64,000 nucleotides of DNA from Paenibacillus sp. RC67 (GTDB taxonomy: Bacteria > Bacillota > Bacilli > Paenibacillales > NBRC-103111), in NCBI RefSeq assembly GCF_030020805.1, contig NZ_CP125098.1, positions 6,471,501 to 6,535,500 on the forward strand. The letters are read 5' to 3'. Positions within the stretch are counted from its first letter, which is position 1, and each line of letters begins with the position of its first letter. Below, piece after piece: positions 26,229 to 34,771 of this stretch. The notes below the pieces were generated by a model. It was not told the origin of the DNA and searched no databases. It saw only the letters and a list, made by a program, of their open reading frames with translations. A program made the position numbers and the translations under genes.

Positions 26229-27875
26229 TTAGCGTTTGTTGTAGCGATCCAAGGCGGCTTTCTCGATTTCAATAGCGCGATCCAAATTCAATGTTTTGAG
26301 CTTCGCCATGTATTTATCGAAGTTTTCAAGCGGCTCAGAGCCAAGAATAATTTTGAGTGTCATTTCGTCAACCAATGTGTTGACGTCCGTCATGATTTTA
26401 GCCAGCTCGGTACTTTCCTGAGGGGTAGCCGTAATCGGAGGCAGCGCGTATTTGTCTACATCCGTTTTTTGCCAAATAGGGATAGCATCTTTTTGCTGCT
26501 GCATGGTTAAGTACTGCTCAATGTAGCGTTTATCTTGAACAAAAGGTCCGTTATAGTTACCGCGGATGTAAAGCGACATGGCTTGGGAAGGTGCCAGTTT
26601 ATCCGGGTTTTTCATCAGCAGATCCGTATATTTCGGATAGCCGTTCTCCATCTTGTAGCTGACGCCTTCGGTACCGAAGTTAAAGAACATATGTCCTTCG
26701 TCACTGTAGCCATAGTCAAGCAGCTTGGCGGCGAGATCCGCGTTTTTGGAATTGGCTGTGATAGCAACCATTCCGCCTGGAGCGAAGGCAGGGTCTTTTT
26801 GACCGAAACGCGCCGTATCTCCTTTTTTCAATACAGGATAAGGAGCAGCAACCAGATTCGCTTTAGGGTCTTTGGCTGTTAGGATAGGCATCCATTTACC
26901 AATACCACCGCCAGTGTTGCCGATCGTTGCTCCGGTTGCATTGGATGCCAGGTTAGCATCTAACGTTTTGCTATCAACCGTCGCGATATTTTTATCGATT
27001 AGACCTTCTGCGTACCATTTGCGGAACGTGGCCAGGAACTCCTTGTACTCTGGCTGTGCAGGACCAAACTTGATTTGACCGTTATCCGAGTAGAACAGAC
27101 GGTTGATGCCGAAAGCACCGATGAAGGCGCCGTTATAAATTTGCTCAAGCGGACGCGGAACGCTGAAGAAGGATAGTGGAGCCGCTGCTCCCTTTTTCTC
27201 CTTAAACGCTTTCAACACGGTATACCATTCGTCGATCGTCGTCGGTACAGGCAGTCCAAGCTCATCGAGCCAGTCTTTACGCACGATAGGTCCTTGGAAC
27301 ACTTTCAAGTACTCATCGCCGCGGATGAACGGAAAAGCAAAATAGTTGCCGTTATCCGTTTTGACCATTTTGTCGACATCCGGATGCTCCTTCAAATATT
27401 TCTTCAAGTTCGGAGCATTTTTATCGATCAAATCATTCAGTTTCAATATATATCCGTCTTTAATGGCCTTCTCCGGACCTCCCGGGAAATCCAGCCAGTT
27501 GTATTCAATCATATCCGGCAGCTCGCCTGACGCCAGGAGAACGTTCAAGCCCTCCTTCGCCTGATTGACAACAGGAGATGAAAATTTGAGTGGAACGCCG
27601 GTCTTTTTCTGCCATTCCTGGAAAAATGGCATATCCCCTAAAGCAGACTTGATCCCTACGGTATTGCCGTTAATTTCGGCCCAATAGGTTAATGTTTTAT
27701 CCGTCTTAATTGGATAAGTGGTTGCTGTTGCTGCCGGAGCGGTGGTGCTGGTACTGCCTTGTGGTGCCTTGCTGTTATCTGCGGGTGCTGCAGATTGGTT
27801 GGAACAAGCTACGGCCAAGCTGCTCATCATGGTGGCGATCGTTACAATAGGGATGAGTTTACTTCTTTTTTTCAT
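26229..27875 (-). CDS. Oligosaccharide-binding lipoprotein (LplA-like, family 1 solute-binding)
   Basis: 548 residues with lipobox LAVAC (Cys 24) and a Pro/Ala/Thr-rich tether. The fold resembles large LplA/YtcQ binding proteins, around 500-550 residues, for oligosaccharides. It would sit on the outer membrane face and deliver ligand to the two permeases downstream. A cre-like sequence overlaps its upstream region. GGGAGG precedes the ATG. The regulator gene immediately upstream, on the same strand, likely responds to the same ligand. Confidence 0.9.
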   Translation of the reverse strand: MKKRSKLIPIVTIATMMSSLAVACSNQSAAPADNSKAPQGSTSTTAPAATATTYPIKTDKTLTYWAEINGNTVGIKSALGDMPFFQEWQKKTGVPLKFSSPVVNQAKEGLNVLLASGELPDMIEYNWLDFPGGPEKAIKDGYILKLNDLIDKNAPNLKKYLKEHPDVDKMVKTDNGNYFAFPFIRGDEYLKVFQGPIVRKDWLDELGLPVPTTIDEWYTVLKAFKEKKGAAAPLSFFSVPRPLEQIYNGAFIGAFGINRLFYSDNGQIKFGPAQPEYKEFLATFRKWYAEGLIDKNIATVDSKTLDANLASNATGATIGNTGGGIGKWMPILTAKDPKANLVAAPYPVLKKGDTARFGQKDPAFAPGGMVAITANSKNADLAAKLLDYGYSDEGHMFFNFGTEGVSYKMENGYPKYTDLLMKNPDKLAPSQAMSLYIRGNYNGPFVQDKRYIEQYLTMQQQKDAIPIWQKTDVDKYALPPITATPQESTELAKIMTDVNTLVDEMTLKIILGSEPLENFDKYMAKLKTLNLDRAIEIEKAALDRYNKR

Positions 27876-27935
27876 CGCTAGTGACCTCCCATTTTTCGAT
27901 TAGGGTATATGTTGCAACTCCTAACCCGATCATAA

Positions 27936-27949
27936 TGGTAACGCTTACA
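27936..27949. promoter_or_regulatory. Possible catabolite-responsive element (cre)
   Basis: TGGTAACGCTTACA matches 12 of 14 positions of the CcpA consensus TGWAARCGYTWNCW and is near-palindromic. It lies 61 bases before the solute-binding protein start, where repression by CcpA would make sense for a carbohydrate importer. Confidence 0.45.
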
Positions 27950-28038
27950 AATAGATATATGCAATTTTGCATTTTTCATCAGCAATAGTGACTCGGCGAT
28001 CCTCAAAAAAGCCAAATCAATCATCAATTTATCCAAAT

Positions 28039-28076
28039 AGCGACCTCTTGCGAACCATTTTGCCGCAAGGGTCGCT
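28039..28076 (-). terminator. Hairpin after the AraC-type regulator
   Basis: AGCGACC/GGTCGCT outer and TTGCG/CGCAA inner stems. The leftward tail is ATTTGG, not T-rich, so partial read-through into the binding-protein gene is likely. Confidence 0.5.
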
Positions 28077-28088
28077 CCAAATCAGGCT

Positions 28089-30467
28089 TCATGCGCTCCA
28101 AGTTTCCTTAAATTTACCCGGAGTGATACCCTCGTATTTTTTAAAAGTGCGGATAAAAGCGTTCGGATCGTTAAAGCCGACGAGAGCCGCGACGTCGGTT
28201 ATGCTTTTCTTTTGCTCCAGGATCATGGCTTTGGCTTTTTCAATACGAACCTTATTAATGCAATCCAGCAGACCTCCACCCGTCTGATCCTTGAACAGTT
28301 TGGAAACATATGCCGGCTTCATATCCATATGCTCGCCAATCATCGTGATGTTCAGGTTCACGTCGTGGTAATGCTCCTCAATAAAAGTGGCCACGTTATC
28401 GACCAGCCCCTTCAGGGCATCCTGGCGAACCTGCTGAATATTTTGCTGACGTTTGTCCGAGGTATACTTACAAACCTTCTCCAGCATGCCGATAAGCTCG
28501 ACCTGCATTTCCTTCACCGTTTCACAGTGCAGCAGCCGTTCGATCGACAAAGGATTGTTTCTAAGAAACGGACCTTGGCCGTCCCCGATCTCTTGCGTCG
28601 TTTTGATCATCGTGCTGGCCAAATTGAACATCAGGCATTTGGCCAGAGGTATCGAGAGGGCAGGATTACGATTGAAATTCCGATCGATAATGTCGCTTAA
28701 TGTCTGCTTAGCCCGATCCAGGTCGCCGATTTTCATCGCATTCATCCATTGCTGCTCTACCGATAACGGATAATAATAGCCCATATTATCATCCTGCTCC
28801 GTCTCTTTGCTAATCATAGGGTAAGCCAGAATGTCGCTGCTGCCCATTACCAGCTTATATTCCATTGCATCAAGCGCCTCGGAATAGGCTTGAGATATCC
28901 CTTCCAACGAAGCATGAACGCCACTGATCGATAAAGTCAGATGAATCTGATAGCGATCCAGTAAAAAAGCCTGTGCTTCACTTGCCATCTGGAGAAGTTG
29001 ATCTAATCGGTCTTCCTCATTCTTAGAATTAAAATTGATCAAGCAAGCGAACGTCTCATCAATTTCCACTACATAGCCGCGATGCTCTCGGTTAGCCAGC
29101 TCTTCCACGACATTCGAAATAATGAACTGCAGGAGCATATGCTTATCTCCTGTCTCCATCCCTTGGATCCTTTCGAAGAACGGTCCTCTTTCTTTTACAT
29201 AGAGCAGCATTACGGCGAAGCTGCCCGACAGCGGCTGCATGTGATAAGTAGTTAAAGCTTCGTCTATTGGAACTTGACTGTCCAGCTTGCCCTTGAGCAG
29301 CTTCACAATAAAATTCGATTTCAGCACTTGCCGCTGCTGCCTCATTTGTGCGGTGAACTTATCCATCTCTTTTAAAGTGCTTTGAATCGATTGCTCGATA
29401 TAATGGAACTCATTGCCCCCTTCGCTCATGGAAACTCCGCTTTTCCCCGCGAAGGCTTGCATGAGCTGACGAACAGGAACATAATTTTTGCGCAAGAAGA
29501 AATAAGTCAGCATAATACCGCCCAACAAACTGATCAGGATGCTCATATAAGTCAGGTTGCGGACCTGCTCCGCCTTTTTCCAATACAGCTTGCTTGGAAC
29601 TATCGAGATGTATTTCAACTCCGACCGGGCTGAGTGGATATAAAATCCCTCCATCTTCTCCCCGTCCTTATTATTGAAATAAAAAAGTCCCGAATTGGCT
29701 TCCAGCTGTGAGTATGGAAATGCATCAGGCAGTGTATCGTTCGTGCTAGACACTAGCACCTGATTATCCTTGTTGAGAATCAGAACCTGGCCTTCTCGGT
29801 AAAACTGCATGTTAGCAATGGCTCCCAAAATGCGAGCCTGGTCCAACAAAATGACGTTGGCTCCAATCGGCTGTTCTCCGGGGTCTGTCGCATAAGTGCT
29901 TACGTAGGCAACCGTTTTCCTCATTCTTCCGTCTTCCCCAAGCCAAGGCATAGGAATAAAGCCCTTATAATTTTTTTGCTGTAAAATCCGGGTCCACTGA
30001 TCATACGTTAAGGGTCCGCCCTTATGCAGCAGCTCATAGCCTAGCCCCAAAGCTCTCGTAAACGTAGGCAGCAGTAGGATATCGTCGGCCGCATAATAAA
30101 TATAGAAATAATCTATAGAGGGATACGATGATTTATACAGCTTCAAATCCTGCGTCACCTGAAACATGTCGTACCGCTGATCGTTCGGAAAACGATATTT
30201 GTTGGAGTACAGCAGATCCTGCACCTTCACATTCCAGGTCATTTCAAAGCTGAGCCGCTCCATCGACTGAAATTGGTTATCCATTATCTCTCGAACCTGC
30301 TTCAACAAGGCATCGTTCGCTTGGTGGATCTCGCTCTCTAATGTCTTGCTCGATGATTGATACACAATAATGCTAATAAGAACAGGCAGCAACAGCACCG
30401 CCATGTAAGACAGCAGCCACGTCAGCACAACACTACGGCGTCTGAACCGAATCGTTCTCCAAAACAT
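28089..30467 (-). CDS. Membrane-bound AraC-family regulator with extracellular sensor domain
   Basis: About 792 residues. Helix 1 (about 17-40), an extracellular sensor of about 250 residues, helix 2 (about 290-312), a HAMP-like stretch, a middle region, and a C-terminal AraC HTH pair (last 100 residues: HYHDVNLNITMIGEHMDM, SITDVAALVGFNDPNAFIRTF truncated; ends in CCTP-type GITPGKFKE). This YesS/YtdP-like layout is typical next to LplABC-type importers in Paenibacillus; it probably senses the sugar outside and activates the operon. Frame opens at 30497; GGGGAGGG before ATG 30467 (MFWRTIRF) supports the shorter form. Confidence 0.85.
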   Translation of the reverse strand: MFWRTIRFRRRSVVLTWLLSYMAVLLLPVLISIIVYQSSSKTLESEIHQANDALLKQVREIMDNQFQSMERLSFEMTWNVKVQDLLYSNKYRFPNDQRYDMFQVTQDLKLYKSSYPSIDYFYIYYAADDILLLPTFTRALGLGYELLHKGGPLTYDQWTRILQQKNYKGFIPMPWLGEDGRMRKTVAYVSTYATDPGEQPIGANVILLDQARILGAIANMQFYREGQVLILNKDNQVLVSSTNDTLPDAFPYSQLEANSGLFYFNNKDGEKMEGFYIHSARSELKYISIVPSKLYWKKAEQVRNLTYMSILISLLGGIMLTYFFLRKNYVPVRQLMQAFAGKSGVSMSEGGNEFHYIEQSIQSTLKEMDKFTAQMRQQRQVLKSNFIVKLLKGKLDSQVPIDEALTTYHMQPLSGSFAVMLLYVKERGPFFERIQGMETGDKHMLLQFIISNVVEELANREHRGYVVEIDETFACLINFNSKNEEDRLDQLLQMASEAQAFLLDRYQIHLTLSISGVHASLEGISQAYSEALDAMEYKLVMGSSDILAYPMISKETEQDDNMGYYYPLSVEQQWMNAMKIGDLDRAKQTLSDIIDRNFNRNPALSIPLAKCLMFNLASTMIKTTQEIGDGQGPFLRNNPLSIERLLHCETVKEMQVELIGMLEKVCKYTSDKRQQNIQQVRQDALKGLVDNVATFIEEHYHDVNLNITMIGEHMDMKPAYVSKLFKDQTGGGLLDCINKVRIEKAKAMILEQKKSITDVAALVGFNDPNAFIRTFKKYEGITPGKFKETWSA

Positions 30468-30641
30468 CAACGGATCCCTCCCCTGAGAGATAAGCACTAA
30501 GACATTTCAGCCTTATAATGGATTCACTTGGGAAATTAAAAACATTAAACACTTGTTACGATAATTAGACTGCTTTGCAGCTTCTCATGCATATGAAACG
30601 GTAGATAATAGAGCCTATCTATTAACTCTATTCTAGTTGTT

Positions 30642-30659
30642 TTGTCACACGGTTGTCAC
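30642..30659 (+). repeat. TTGTCAC tandem repeat, 11-bp period
   Basis: TTGTCAC occurs at 30642-30648 and 30653-30659. An 11-base step puts both on one helix face, as in PhoP-type boxes, though the sequence departs from the TTAACA consensus. Confidence 0.35.
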
Positions 30660-30692
30660 TATATTGGAAAGCATTTTTTATGAGAAAAACGT

Positions 30693-30803
30693 TATCGACG
30701 TCCTTTCATAGATGTACGACCGCGTTTAGCGGAAGTTTTTATCGACAATAGGAAAGTTCTTCACTTCGATCATGCTTTAGTCAGCTTAAACTTTCCTATA
30801 TGG
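30693..30803 (+). repeat. Dispersed structured element, copy 1
   Basis: About 84% identical over 110 bases to 53593-53702. It contains a CCGC/GCGG mini-hairpin (GTTTA loop) and a perfect 11-bp stem, ATAGGAAAGTT (30748-30758) with AACTTTCCTAT (30789-30799). Differences in the other copy largely preserve pairing. Orientation is the same as that of the downstream gene in both cases. Confidence 0.7.
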
Positions 30804-30818
30804 CTAAAAATGGCATGA

Positions 30819-30865
30819 GGAATACGAATGAACCAATGCCCTCAAAAATTGGTTATTCTCATTCC
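30819..30865 (+). other. Bulged hairpin
   Basis: GGAAT, GAAT and AACCAAT pair with ATTGGTT, ATTC and ATTCC (16 pairs, one bulged G, one 2x2 internal loop). No T-tract follows, so it is more likely a binding or leader structure than a terminator. Confidence 0.5.
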
Positions 30866-30904
30866 CTAACAGCTGTGTTAACATATGGACTAGCTGAGTC
30901 GTTT

Positions 30905-30913
30905 TTTGTCGAA
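30905..30913 (+). promoter_or_regulatory. Spo0A-box match
   Basis: TTTGTCGAA fits the Spo0A consensus TTTGTCRAA exactly, 15 bases upstream of the putative -35 of the ribose-type transporter genes. A nine-base match can arise by chance. Confidence 0.35.
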
Positions 30914-30928
30914 TCACTGCAAAAATCA

Positions 30929-30957
30929 TTGCTATTTTCATAGTGTAGTGATAGAAT
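30929..30957 (+). promoter_or_regulatory. Sigma-A-type promoter for the ribose-type ABC operon
   Basis: TTGCTA, 17-base spacer, TAGAAT; 63 bases before the GTG start at 31021. Confidence 0.5.
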
Positions 30958-31020
30958 AAATTCACCAAGTAATCTTATTGGAATTATAAATATTTAATTT
31001 TTCGGGGGAGGCACTTTATC

Positions 31021-32112
31021 GTGAAGCACTTGAAACAAAGCATAGCTCTCGTACTCGTCCTGATTCTTGCAATCAGCTTGGCGGCGTGCGGGGCCAAACC
31101 AGAAGCAAAGCCGGCAGATAATGGTTCAGCAGCCAATGCAGGCGGAAGCTCGTTAGAGAACAAAAAAATCGCATTGATTATGCAGATCAATCTGGGTACA
31201 TTCTCCGCGCAGTACATAGAAGGCGTGAAGGAACAAGCTGAAAAGCTCGGCGGCAAAGTTACTGTATTTACAGCCGACGGTGACTTGGCTAAAATGTCCT
31301 CGCATCTGGATGCTGCAATCAACCAAAAATTCGACGGTATTTTGATCGACCACGGAACAGCTGAAGCTTTGGATCAAGGCGTACAAAAGGCACTGGATAA
31401 AAAAATTCCAGTTATCGCATTTGATGCCGATATTAAAAAACCTGGCGTAACCGTACTTGAGCAAGGCGACCAAAAAATGGCCGAAGTGACATTAGACAAA
31501 ATGAACAAAGACATCGGTGGCAAAGGTAACATCGTTAAAATTTGGGTAGCAGGCTTCGCTCCAATGGAACGCAGACAAGTCGCATACAAAGATTTCATGG
31601 ATAAAAACAAAGATATTAAAGAAATCGCTGCGTTTGGTGCCGCTTCTCAAAACACAGCTTTGGATACACAATCTCAAATGGAAGCGATCTTGAAAAAGTA
31701 CCCGAACAAAGGCGACATTACCGCTGTCTGGGCAGCATGGGATGAATTCGCTAAAGGTGCTTCTCGCGCAATTCAACAAGCAGGACGTACTGAAATTAAA
31801 GTGTACGGTATCGATATGAGCGATGAAGATTTGCAAATGATTCAAGATACAAAGAGCCCATGGATCGCTTCCGCAGCAGTTGATCCTAAAGATATCGGAC
31901 GTATTCAAGTCCGTTACCTGTATCAAAAGCTGCATGGTGATCAAACACCGGATAAAATCGTACTGGATCCCGTATTCGTATCCCGTGATCAACTGCCAAG
32001 CACACAAATTTCCACAGCTCAGCTGAGCGAGCATGTCAAAGGCTGGGGCAACAGCCAACAAGGCTATACTGACTGGCTGAAGCAAGCTGAGAAACAGCCT
32101 GCGAAGAAATAA
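31021..32112 (+). CDS. Sugar-binding lipoprotein, ribose/galactose type (periplasmic-binding family)
   Basis: 363 residues. Signal peptide with lipobox SLAAC (Cys about 24), Ala/Pro/Glu-rich tether, then a type I periplasmic-binding fold: KKIALIMQIN, a DHGTAEAL segment, VIAFDADIKKPGV and GIDMSDEDLQMI. GTG start with GGGGGAGG at 8 bases. Binds a sugar or sugar alcohol and passes it to the permease encoded 1.6 kb downstream. Autoinducer-2 or purine ligands are alternatives in this family. Confidence 0.88.
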   Translation: MKHLKQSIALVLVLILAISLAACGAKPEAKPADNGSAANAGGSSLENKKIALIMQINLGTFSAQYIEGVKEQAEKLGGKVTVFTADGDLAKMSSHLDAAINQKFDGILIDHGTAEALDQGVQKALDKKIPVIAFDADIKKPGVTVLEQGDQKMAEVTLDKMNKDIGGKGNIVKIWVAGFAPMERRQVAYKDFMDKNKDIKEIAAFGAASQNTALDTQSQMEAILKKYPNKGDITAVWAAWDEFAKGASRAIQQAGRTEIKVYGIDMSDEDLQMIQDTKSPWIASAAVDPKDIGRIQVRYLYQKLHGDQTPDKIVLDPVFVSRDQLPSTQISTAQLSEHVKGWGNSQQGYTDWLKQAEKQPAKK

Positions 32113-32136
32113 TCCGGCAATGAACCATAGTCCTTT

Positions 32137-32162
32137 ATCCCATCGGAATGTCCCGATGGGAT
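32137..32162 (+). terminator. Intercistronic hairpin
   Basis: ATCCCATCGG and CCGATGGGAT with 5-6 base loop, then TTTTCC. Between binding-protein and ATPase genes, such hairpins usually cause partial termination or protect upstream mRNA, giving excess binding protein. Confidence 0.75.
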
Positions 32163-32192
32163 TTTCCATTGAAATAAGGAGTGTGATGAACA

Positions 32193-33710
32193 ATGTCCCA
32201 AGCTAACGCCTTACTGCAAATGAATCGGATATCCAAATCGTTTCCTGGTGTTAAGGCGCTGCAGCAGGTAGACTTTGAAGTGCGCGGCGGTGAGATTCAC
32301 GCGCTGCTTGGAGCCAACGGAGCTGGCAAAAGCACACTGATTAAAGTGCTTGCCGGTGCTTACATCCCTGATGAAGGAGAAATCTCTATTGACGGGAAGA
32401 CGCTTGTGATCCATGGTCCAATTGATGCTATGAGCAGCGGGATTCAATGCGTGTATCAAGAGGTAGACACTGCATTGGTGTCGAGATTGACGATAGCGGA
32501 GAACATTATGCTGGACCGTATTACACGGCGCAGCGGCAGCGGCTGGGTGAACTGGAACAGCCTGAATAAGGAAGCTGACCGTATCCTTCGCGAAATCGGT
32601 CTTTCCATCGATGTTCGGCGTCAAGTCGCAGAGCTCAGTATCGCACAGAAGCAGCTTGTGTTGATTGCTCGCGCATTGGCGCAGCAAGCTAAATTTATTA
32701 TTTTCGATGAGCCCACGGCTCCTCTGAGCAATGAAGAGGCCGATCAATTGTTCCGTATTATGGAACGGTTAAAAGCTGAAGACGTTGGCTGCATCTTCAT
32801 CTCACATCGACTCAATGAAGTGTTTCGTATTAGTGACCGAGTGACGGTTATGCGAGACGGTAAACGGATTAGCACTCAACCTGCGGCAGATACGAATGCA
32901 CAGGCTGTCATCGAGCAGATGCTCGGAAGAACTTTTGAGGAAGAGTTCCCCAAAGTGCAGGTGACGATCGGGGAGCCGCTGCTTGAAGCCAAGAACATTA
33001 CGTTCTCGACCAAGGTTCGCGATGTGAGCTTAACGGTGCACCGTGGTGAGATCGTCGGAGTCGTAGGCTTGGTCGGAGCCGGCAAGACCGAGCTGTCCCG
33101 CGTATTATTCGGTGCCGATCCAATGGATCGTGGCGAAATACGTATACAAGGCAAGCAGGTAAGGCTAGCTAGCCCTACCGCCGCTGTGCGGGAAGGCATT
33201 GCCCTCATTCCTGAGGAACGGCGTAAGCAGGGCATTCTGGTGGAGCAGACCGTGAAGCATAACTTGTCTCTGCCGCTGCTGAAGCTGTTCAGCAGCTTCG
33301 GCTTCGTCCAACGTTCCAAAGAAGCATCCAATGCTGCAGAAATGATAAAGCAGTTAGGCATTCAGCCGCCGAATATGGAGCAAACGGTTCAATATTTAAG
33401 CGGCGGCAACCAGCAGAAGGTCGCTGTCGGCAAATGGCTTCCGACCAATGCTCAGGTTTATCTGTTCGACGAACCGACCAAAGGGGTCGATGTCGGCGCC
33501 AAGAGCGATATATTCCGTCTTATCGGACGCCTTGCTCAGGAAGGCAAGGGCATTCTTTACTTGTCGTGTGAAATCTCCGAAATATTAGGCATCGCCGACC
33601 GGATTCTTGTCATGAGCTACGGGCAGATTGTCAAGGAATTGCGGCGCGATGAAGCTACACAGGAGCAAATTTTGTATTATGCCAGTGCAGGGGAGGCTGT
33701 GGTACAGTGA
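32193..33710 (+). CDS. Sugar ABC transporter ATP-binding protein, RbsA type
   Basis: 505 residues with two tandem ABC domains. Domain 1: Walker A GANGAGKST near 40, Walker B IIFDEPTAP. Domain 2: Walker-A-like GLVGAGKTE near 288, signature LSGGNQQK near 402, FDEPTKGVD. As in RbsA/MglA, the first domain has a degenerate signature (LSIAQKQ). It powers import for the adjacent permease. AAGGAG precedes the ATG by about 13 bases. Its last 4 bases overlap the permease start (GTGA). Confidence 0.93.
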   Translation: MSQANALLQMNRISKSFPGVKALQQVDFEVRGGEIHALLGANGAGKSTLIKVLAGAYIPDEGEISIDGKTLVIHGPIDAMSSGIQCVYQEVDTALVSRLTIAENIMLDRITRRSGSGWVNWNSLNKEADRILREIGLSIDVRRQVAELSIAQKQLVLIARALAQQAKFIIFDEPTAPLSNEEADQLFRIMERLKAEDVGCIFISHRLNEVFRISDRVTVMRDGKRISTQPAADTNAQAVIEQMLGRTFEEEFPKVQVTIGEPLLEAKNITFSTKVRDVSLTVHRGEIVGVVGLVGAGKTELSRVLFGADPMDRGEIRIQGKQVRLASPTAAVREGIALIPEERRKQGILVEQTVKHNLSLPLLKLFSSFGFVQRSKEASNAAEMIKQLGIQPPNMEQTVQYLSGGNQQKVAVGKWLPTNAQVYLFDEPTKGVDVGAKSDIFRLIGRLAQEGKGILYLSCEISEILGIADRILVMSYGQIVKELRRDEATQEQILYYASAGEAVVQ

Positions 33711-34696
33711 AAGACAAGCTGCTCGATTATTCATACAAATATGGGGCTTTAATCATTATTGCGGCGGTTATCGTCGTGTTCTCTATCGTTAACGAAAACT
33801 TCTTATCTTACGATAATATGGCCGATATTCTCAGATCGATCTCTATCGTTACTTTCGTCGCTATTGGAGTGACGTTCTCACAGATCGTCGATGGTTTCGA
33901 TCTGTCCGTCGGCTCAACCGTTTCTCTAACGACCGTTGTTGTCGCATCGATGATGGTATGGTATCAGCTTCCGCTTATCGTCGTATTAACGGTACCTCTG
34001 TTGATCGGCGCCGTCATCGGGTTATTGAACGCTTTGCTGATCGTCAAGGTGCGAATACCGGATTTGCTCGCTACGCTAGCTGTCATGTACATCATTGGCG
34101 GCGTGCATAAGACATACACGAAAGGCTTCTCCATCTATAACAACATGCAGATGCAGGATGGTACGAAAGCCCCCGGCAAGTTCACGGAATCCTTCCTTTG
34201 GATCGGACAAGGCAAGCTGTTCGGACTTCCGGTACCAGTGCTGCTAATGATCATCGCTGTTATTGTCGTTCATGTCTTCTTGACTTACACCCGCTGGGGT
34301 CGTCAGTTGTATGTAACAGGAGGCAATAAAGAGGCTGCACGCCTCTCTGGTATATCGGTTAGCCGTGTCCGGACGTTGGCCTACGTGCTCTCAGGCATCT
34401 TCGCAGCTATCGGCGGTATCTTGTTCGCCGCACGCGTCGGCTCAGGACAGATTGATGCTGGAGCTCCGCTTCTGATGGAATCGGTAGCGGCTGTCTTTGT
34501 CGGCTTCTCCGTGTTCGGAGCCGGCAAGCCTAACGTCATAGGTACCTTCTTCGGTGCCGTGCTGATCGGGGTACTGTTGAATGGTCTTACCATGCTCAAC
34601 CTGCCCTACTATGCTTTTGATATTATCAAAGGCACGGTGCTCGTACTGGCGCTTGCCATTACGTTCATTCATTTGACCCGCAGACGTACATCTTAA
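33707..34696 (+). CDS. Sugar ABC transporter permease, RbsC type
   Basis: 329 residues, eight to ten hydrophobic helices, with the family block GFDLSVGSTVSLT near 64. Starts at GTG 33707 overlapping the ATPase stop by 4 bases, implying coupled translation. Completes a binding protein-ATPase-permease importer of the CUT2 class. No sugar kinase or isomerase adjoins, so the substrate stays open. Confidence 0.92.
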   Translation: MKDKLLDYSYKYGALIIIAAVIVVFSIVNENFLSYDNMADILRSISIVTFVAIGVTFSQIVDGFDLSVGSTVSLTTVVVASMMVWYQLPLIVVLTVPLLIGAVIGLLNALLIVKVRIPDLLATLAVMYIIGGVHKTYTKGFSIYNNMQMQDGTKAPGKFTESFLWIGQGKLFGLPVPVLLMIIAVIVVHVFLTYTRWGRQLYVTGGNKEAARLSGISVSRVRTLAYVLSGIFAAIGGILFAARVGSGQIDAGAPLLMESVAAVFVGFSVFGAGKPNVIGTFFGAVLIGVLLNGLTMLNLPYYAFDIIKGTVLVLALAITFIHLTRRRTS

Positions 34697-34728
34697 AAGC
34701 TTGGATTATCAGCATCACGTATAAGTCA

Positions 34729-34769
34729 AAAAAGAGCGCTGCTTCCCTAAGGGGTTGTAGCGCTCTTTT
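34729..34769. terminator. Bidirectional terminator
   Basis: AAAAGAGCGCT and AGCGCTCTTTT arms (11 bp), ending the rightward importer operon and the leftward solute-binding gene. Confidence 0.92.
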
Positions 34770-34771
34770 CG

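Larger units (their letters stand above)
30468..31020. other. Long regulatory intergenic region
   Basis: 553 bases between divergent genes. It holds, left to right: a TTGTCAC direct repeat (30642-30659), dispersed element copy 1 (30693-30803), a bulged hairpin (30819-30865), TAACA/TGTTA dyad (30867-30880), a Spo0A-box match (30905-30913) and a sigma-A-type promoter (30929-30957). The leftward regulator promoter was not located. Confidence 0.5.
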
